In this document: positions 30,292-33,440 of the stretch, one piece after another
Position numbering within the stretch: position 1 is the stretch's first letter
Layout: each line of letters starts with the position of its first letter
NCBI GenBank assembly: GCA_022824585.1
Contig: JAJDZN010000044.1
Location: forward strand, 1 to 33,440
Origin: Bryobacterales bacterium
Lineage (GTDB): Bacteria > Acidobacteriota > Terriglobia > Bryobacterales > UBA6623
Reading direction: 5' to 3'
DNA: 33,440 nucleotides
Position numbers and translations under genes: made by a program
Notes under the pieces: generated by a model
The model's database searches: none
What the model was told of the DNA's origin: nothing
What the model saw: the letters and a program-made list of their open reading frames with translations, nothing else

Positions 30292-33099
30292 ATGTCCGTT
30301 TCGACTCTCCGCATTTTCGATCTTTCGCTGCTCTTCGCAGTGTTCGTCTCCGCTGTGCCGTTAGCGGGCCAGGAGACTGTCTCGGTGCGCGTGCGTTTCG
30401 GCATCTCGGATGTTGTCGAAACGAAGTGGGACGGCTCGGCCGCGGTCTCAGGCGGCGAATTGCTCAAGACCTCTGACTGGCACCCGAGGCCGGAGAACTC
30501 AGTTGATCTGGCAGGAAGCTGGCGGTTTTCGACTCACAAGGGTGTGAACTACAACTGGCGCGCCTACGAGAACATCCCGGATCAGCCCGTCAAGACGTAT
30601 TACTGGACGCCGGGCGTGGTCTTGGATATCCGGGGCACTTCCGGCGCCGCAGTGCGCATCACCACGCCTCAAGGCGACTTCGGATTTCCGCTCGGCGATG
30701 TGCGCTTGGGCGAGCCGCTGGAATTCTTGGGCGGCTCTGCCGTGGTCGACATGGTTCCGACTGTGGAGAAGTTGACCGGCCCTGAAGCCGAAGACGATTA
30801 TCCGGCGGTGCTTGGCGGCACGGACGGTTCAGCCCGCACGGCTTGGGTGGCGTTTCGCGACGGAGCTGACGTGGTGCTGACCCGGGCCTTGCAAGGTGGC
30901 GCATGGGGGCCGGTCGAGACCGTCACCGAGGCTCCCGGGGACATCCACATGGTCCAGCTCGGCCGCGCCGGCGACGGCACAGTGTGGTTCGTTTGGGCCG
31001 AACAACGCGCTGGCAATTTTGATCTGTACGGAAGGTCCCTCAAGGAGGGCTCGTGGGGCGGCACGGTCCGGCTGACCAAAGCGCCCCAGCCCGATGTGCT
31101 TCCGAACATGGCGACCACGACTGGCGGAGACATCTGGCTGGTTTGGCAAGGCTTCCGGGACGGCCAGTCCGATATCTTCGCCAAGCGCTATGTGGGCGGC
31201 CAGTGGGTGCCCGCCCAGCGAGTCTCCTCGTCCATGGCCAACGACTGGGAGCCGGTCGTTGCTGCGGGCCGCGAGAACGAGATCCACATCGCTTGGGACA
31301 GCTACGGTTCCGGCAATTACGACGTGCTGATGCGTACTTGGGACGGCGAGCGCTGGGCTGCCGGCCCCTCGCCGGTCGCTAACACGCCGCTGTACGAGGC
31401 GCACGTCTCGCTAGCCGTCGATGCCCAGAACCGCATCTGGGCGGCTTGGAACGAGAGCGGCCTGAACTGGGGCAAGGACACGGGCTTCCTGCTGCCGGTT
31501 GAAGGCACGCTTCTCTACGAGTACCGCCAGACGCGGGTGGCGGTTCTCGATGGCATCGAATGGCAGGTCCCGGCGGAGGATATCAATGCTTCGCTGCCTA
31601 GTCACATGGACAGTCGGCACAACGACTTCCCGAAGCTGGTCGCCGATGATGACGGCCGAATCTGGCTATTCAGCCGCAATCGCACGATCCGCCAGCGCGA
31701 CATGCCGGACGACACGCCCCTGCACCGTGCGGTGTGGGAAATCTGGGGCAGCACACTGGACGGCGATGAATGGACCACTCCGTACGAGTTTCCGTCCAGT
31801 GGCGGGCGGCAGGATGTGCGCTGGGGTGTCGCGCCGGACGGAGCCGGCAACTTGGTCGCCGCGTGGCAGTCCGATGGCCGCGACTACTACGACTTTCTCT
31901 ACCAGCACACAGATGTCTTCGCGGCCAAGCTGCCTTCGCTGGGACGTGCTGCCGCTGCGCCGGATTTGCGCGTCAGGCCCGAACGGGTAGTGCGATTTCA
32001 TAACGTGGTCCCCACTGAGGTGGAGGACCTCAAGCGGGTGCGCGGCTACGAGATCAGTTCCGGGGGCAAGACCTACAAGATCTACCGAGGCGATACCCAC
32101 CGGCACACGGAGTTCTCGATGGACGGCAACAACGATGGCTCCCTCTTCCAGACGTATCGCTACGCGCTCGACGCGGCCAGCCTCGACTACCTGCTCGTCA
32201 GCGAGCACAACTTCCAGGGGGGGCCGGACAACCCGTACATCAACTGGGTATTGCAGCAGGCCGCCGATCTCTTCTCCGTCGGCGGCACCTTCCAGCCGTT
32301 CTACGGATACGAGCGCTCAGTCCGGTACCCAGACGGCCATCGCAACATTCTGCTGCCCACGCGCGGCACCCCGACACTGCCCATTCTTCCCGAAGAGTCC
32401 AGCCACGCCAGCGGGGCAGGCCGGCTGTACGAGTACCTGCGGGGCAATGGCGGCGTCGCGATCTCCCACACCTCGGCGACGGGCATGGGAACGGATTGGC
32501 GGGACAACGATCCGGAGGTCGAACCCTTGGTTGAGATTTTCCAGGGAGACCGTGTGTCGGCCGAATACGAAGGTGCCCCGCTAGCGGCGGACGGCGATCG
32601 CCCGACTACGCAGGCGGGCGGGTTCGAGCCCGCGGGATACGTCTGGAACGCTTGGGCCAAGGGCTACAAGCTCGGCGTACAAGCCGCTTCGGACCATTTG
32701 TCAACGCACTACTCCTATGCCTGCACCATCGCGGAGGACTTCACGCGCGAGGGGCTGATCGACGCAATGAAGCAGCGTCACAGCTACGGCGCTACCGACA
32801 ACATCGTGCTGGACTACCGGATGGAGGCAAACGGGGGCGAATACCTCCAAGGCGACATCGTCAAGGTCGACGGAGAATTCCGCCTGACAGTCAACGTCCT
32901 AGGCACTTCGCCGATCCGCCAGATTGACATCATCAAGAACCAAGAGTTCCTGTACACTCGCCAGAAGCTCCCGCAGGATCTGGAGTTCAGCTACGAGGAC
33001 GCGGGCAAGACACCGGGCGAGGACTACTACTACGTCAGGGTCGAGCAGAACGACGGCAATGTCGCGTGGTCCTCTCCGATCTGGGTGACGACGAACTAG
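30292..33099 (+). CDS. Secreted beta-propeller / PHP-type (DUF3604-like) metallohydrolase
   Basis: A 935-residue exported protein. Residues 1-25 are a signal peptide (SLLFAVFVSAVPLAGQ). ATG 30292 is preferred over an in-frame TTG at 30274; GAGGA lies about 12 nt upstream. Residues ~160-560 contain repeated blades of the form 'D..P.M..T.GGDIWLVWQGFRDGQSDIF..R' (VWFVWAEQRAGNFDLY; IWLVWQGFRDGQSDIF; IHIAWDSYGSGNYDVL; IWAAWNESG), a beta-propeller or BNR-like fold. Residues ~595-840 form a PHP-type metal domain: 'RGDTHRHTEFSMDG' (H602 area), 'DYLLVSEHN', 'GYERSVRYPDGHRNIL', 'GVAISHTSATG', 'GVQAASDHLSTHYSYA'. This is the layout of DUF3604-like putative phosphoesterases/hydrolases. A short C-terminal beta domain follows. 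Substrate unknown. Its TAG overlaps the TAG of the convergent amidase gene. Confidence 0.82.
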   Translation: MSVSTLRIFDLSLLFAVFVSAVPLAGQETVSVRVRFGISDVVETKWDGSAAVSGGELLKTSDWHPRPENSVDLAGSWRFSTHKGVNYNWRAYENIPDQPVKTYYWTPGVVLDIRGTSGAAVRITTPQGDFGFPLGDVRLGEPLEFLGGSAVVDMVPTVEKLTGPEAEDDYPAVLGGTDGSARTAWVAFRDGADVVLTRALQGGAWGPVETVTEAPGDIHMVQLGRAGDGTVWFVWAEQRAGNFDLYGRSLKEGSWGGTVRLTKAPQPDVLPNMATTTGGDIWLVWQGFRDGQSDIFAKRYVGGQWVPAQRVSSSMANDWEPVVAAGRENEIHIAWDSYGSGNYDVLMRTWDGERWAAGPSPVANTPLYEAHVSLAVDAQNRIWAAWNESGLNWGKDTGFLLPVEGTLLYEYRQTRVAVLDGIEWQVPAEDINASLPSHMDSRHNDFPKLVADDDGRIWLFSRNRTIRQRDMPDDTPLHRAVWEIWGSTLDGDEWTTPYEFPSSGGRQDVRWGVAPDGAGNLVAAWQSDGRDYYDFLYQHTDVFAAKLPSLGRAAAAPDLRVRPERVVRFHNVVPTEVEDLKRVRGYEISSGGKTYKIYRGDTHRHTEFSMDGNNDGSLFQTYRYALDAASLDYLLVSEHNFQGGPDNPYINWVLQQAADLFSVGGTFQPFYGYERSVRYPDGHRNILLPTRGTPTLPILPEESSHASGAGRLYEYLRGNGGVAISHTSATGMGTDWRDNDPEVEPLVEIFQGDRVSAEYEGAPLAADGDRPTTQAGGFEPAGYVWNAWAKGYKLGVQAASDHLSTHYSYACTIAEDFTREGLIDAMKQRHSYGATDNIVLDYRMEANGGEYLQGDIVKVDGEFRLTVNVLGTSPIRQIDIIKNQEFLYTRQKLPQDLEFSYEDAGKTPGEDYYYVRVEQNDGNVAWSSPIWVTTN

Positions 33100-33440
33100 C
33101 CCGGCCCGGTTCCCGGCTGCATGCGCGGCACTTGACGGTGCCGCGTGGACTGCTCGAACGAGTGTGCGAAGCCGATCAGTTTCGGCTCGGACCAAGCCGC
33201 GCCGAAGAACGACACGCCCACGGGCAGACCGTGTACGAGCCCGCCGGGAACGGTGATATGCGGATATCCGGCCCGCGCGGCGGCCGAAGAGCAGCTGGGG
33301 AACGAAGACCGGTCGCCATGCACAAGGTCGGTGACCCAGGCCGGCCCCGTTGTGGGCGCGAAGAGCGCGTCGAGTTCGAACTCGCCCATCGTGGTGTCGA
33401 TAGCAGCCCTGCAGCGGTCGCGACTCGCTTTGACGGTATC
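33096..33440 (-). CDS. Amidase-signature family protein, C-terminal end only (partial)
   Basis: 115 codons are open from the window edge to TAG at 33098-33096. The visible part has 'FELDALFAPTTGPAW' (family 'DALLTPT'), 'AGYPHITVPGGLVHGLPVGVSFFG' (in parts: GYPHITVPGG; GLPVGVSFFG) and 'EPKLIGFAHSFEQST', the standard C-terminus of amidase-signature enzymes such as amidases and GatA-like proteins. The Ser-cisSer-Lys triad lies outside the window. The end PRMQPGTGPG is longer and more Gly/Pro-rich than usual. Convergent with the propeller-PHP gene; the two stops share CTAG. Confidence 0.85.
   Translation of the reverse strand, partial: DTVKASRDRCRAAIDTTMGEFELDALFAPTTGPAWVTDLVHGDRSSFPSCSSAAARAGYPHITVPGGLVHGLPVGVSFFGAAWSEPKLIGFAHSFEQSTRHRQVPRMQPGTGPG

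Noticed and set aside
1..33440. Search for CRISPR arrays, tRNA genes, rRNA and insertion sequences
   Set aside because: No regularly spaced repeats, cloverleaf-like segments, conserved rRNA stretches or transposase frames were seen by eye.

Overview
The window is GC-rich, densely coding bacterial chromosome. It carries two Cys-type sulfatases, several secreted amidohydrolase-type enzymes, three M16 peptidases, a FecR/DUF6600-type protein, Tat-like signal peptides, and an MetF gene of ordinary house-keeping type. There is no rRNA, tRNA, phage structural gene, transposase or CRISPR array that I can see. The gene content resembles Acidobacteriota (Bryobacter/Solibacter-like) or a similar heterotroph of particle, soil or host-associated habitats. 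That placement is inference from gene families only, since no phylogenetic marker was analysed.

Layout. 1-1910 (-): the N-terminal 636 residues of a secreted protein made of four Cache-like repeats, running off the left edge. 2204-3658 (-): exported D-aminoacylase-like amidohydrolase. 3853-6693 (+): FecR + Trp/Tyr-rich DUF6600-like protein with a very long Ser/Arg/Gly tail, preceded by an ECF-sigma-like promoter. 6801-9283 (+): nucleoside hydrolase with a leader that can form competing hairpins, then an alginate-export-type porin. 9538-16127 (-): a tightly packed run DUF58 - BatA-like VWA - dual VWA - glutaredoxin - CHAD. 16316-17191 (+): metF. 17209-20273 (-): a translationally coupled pair of M16 peptidases, one catalytic and one lacking HxxEH. 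20364-21590 (+): an NRAMP-like transporter without the canonical DPGN/MPH motifs. 21606-23792 (-): sulfatase followed by an OPRT-like phosphoribosyltransferase. 23895-25184 (-): a third, catalytic M16 peptidase. 25255-27768 (+): Tat-signal amidohydrolase and Tat-signal sulfatase.

27689-30170 is the accessory part: three toxin-antitoxin loci side by side, each with an intact antitoxin and a broken or missing toxin. They are Phd with a VapC/PIN reading frame that carries a nonsense codon, an Asp-to-Asn change and a missing C-terminus; AbiEi whose AbiEii toxin is gone; and VapB whose VapC is cut after eight codons. The last two collide tail to tail, as expected if one deletion removed the 3' parts of two convergent toxin genes. 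30292-33099 (+) encodes a large secreted beta-propeller/PHP-type metallohydrolase. Its stop codon overlaps that of a convergent partial amidase (33096-33440, -).

Most genes look like a secreted or envelope catabolic and proteolytic repertoire (sulfate esters, N-acyl amino acids, peptides, nucleosides). The antitoxin cluster, the leader structure at 6755-6797, the propeller-PHP fusion and the motif-deficient NRAMP are the parts I consider most worth a second look.
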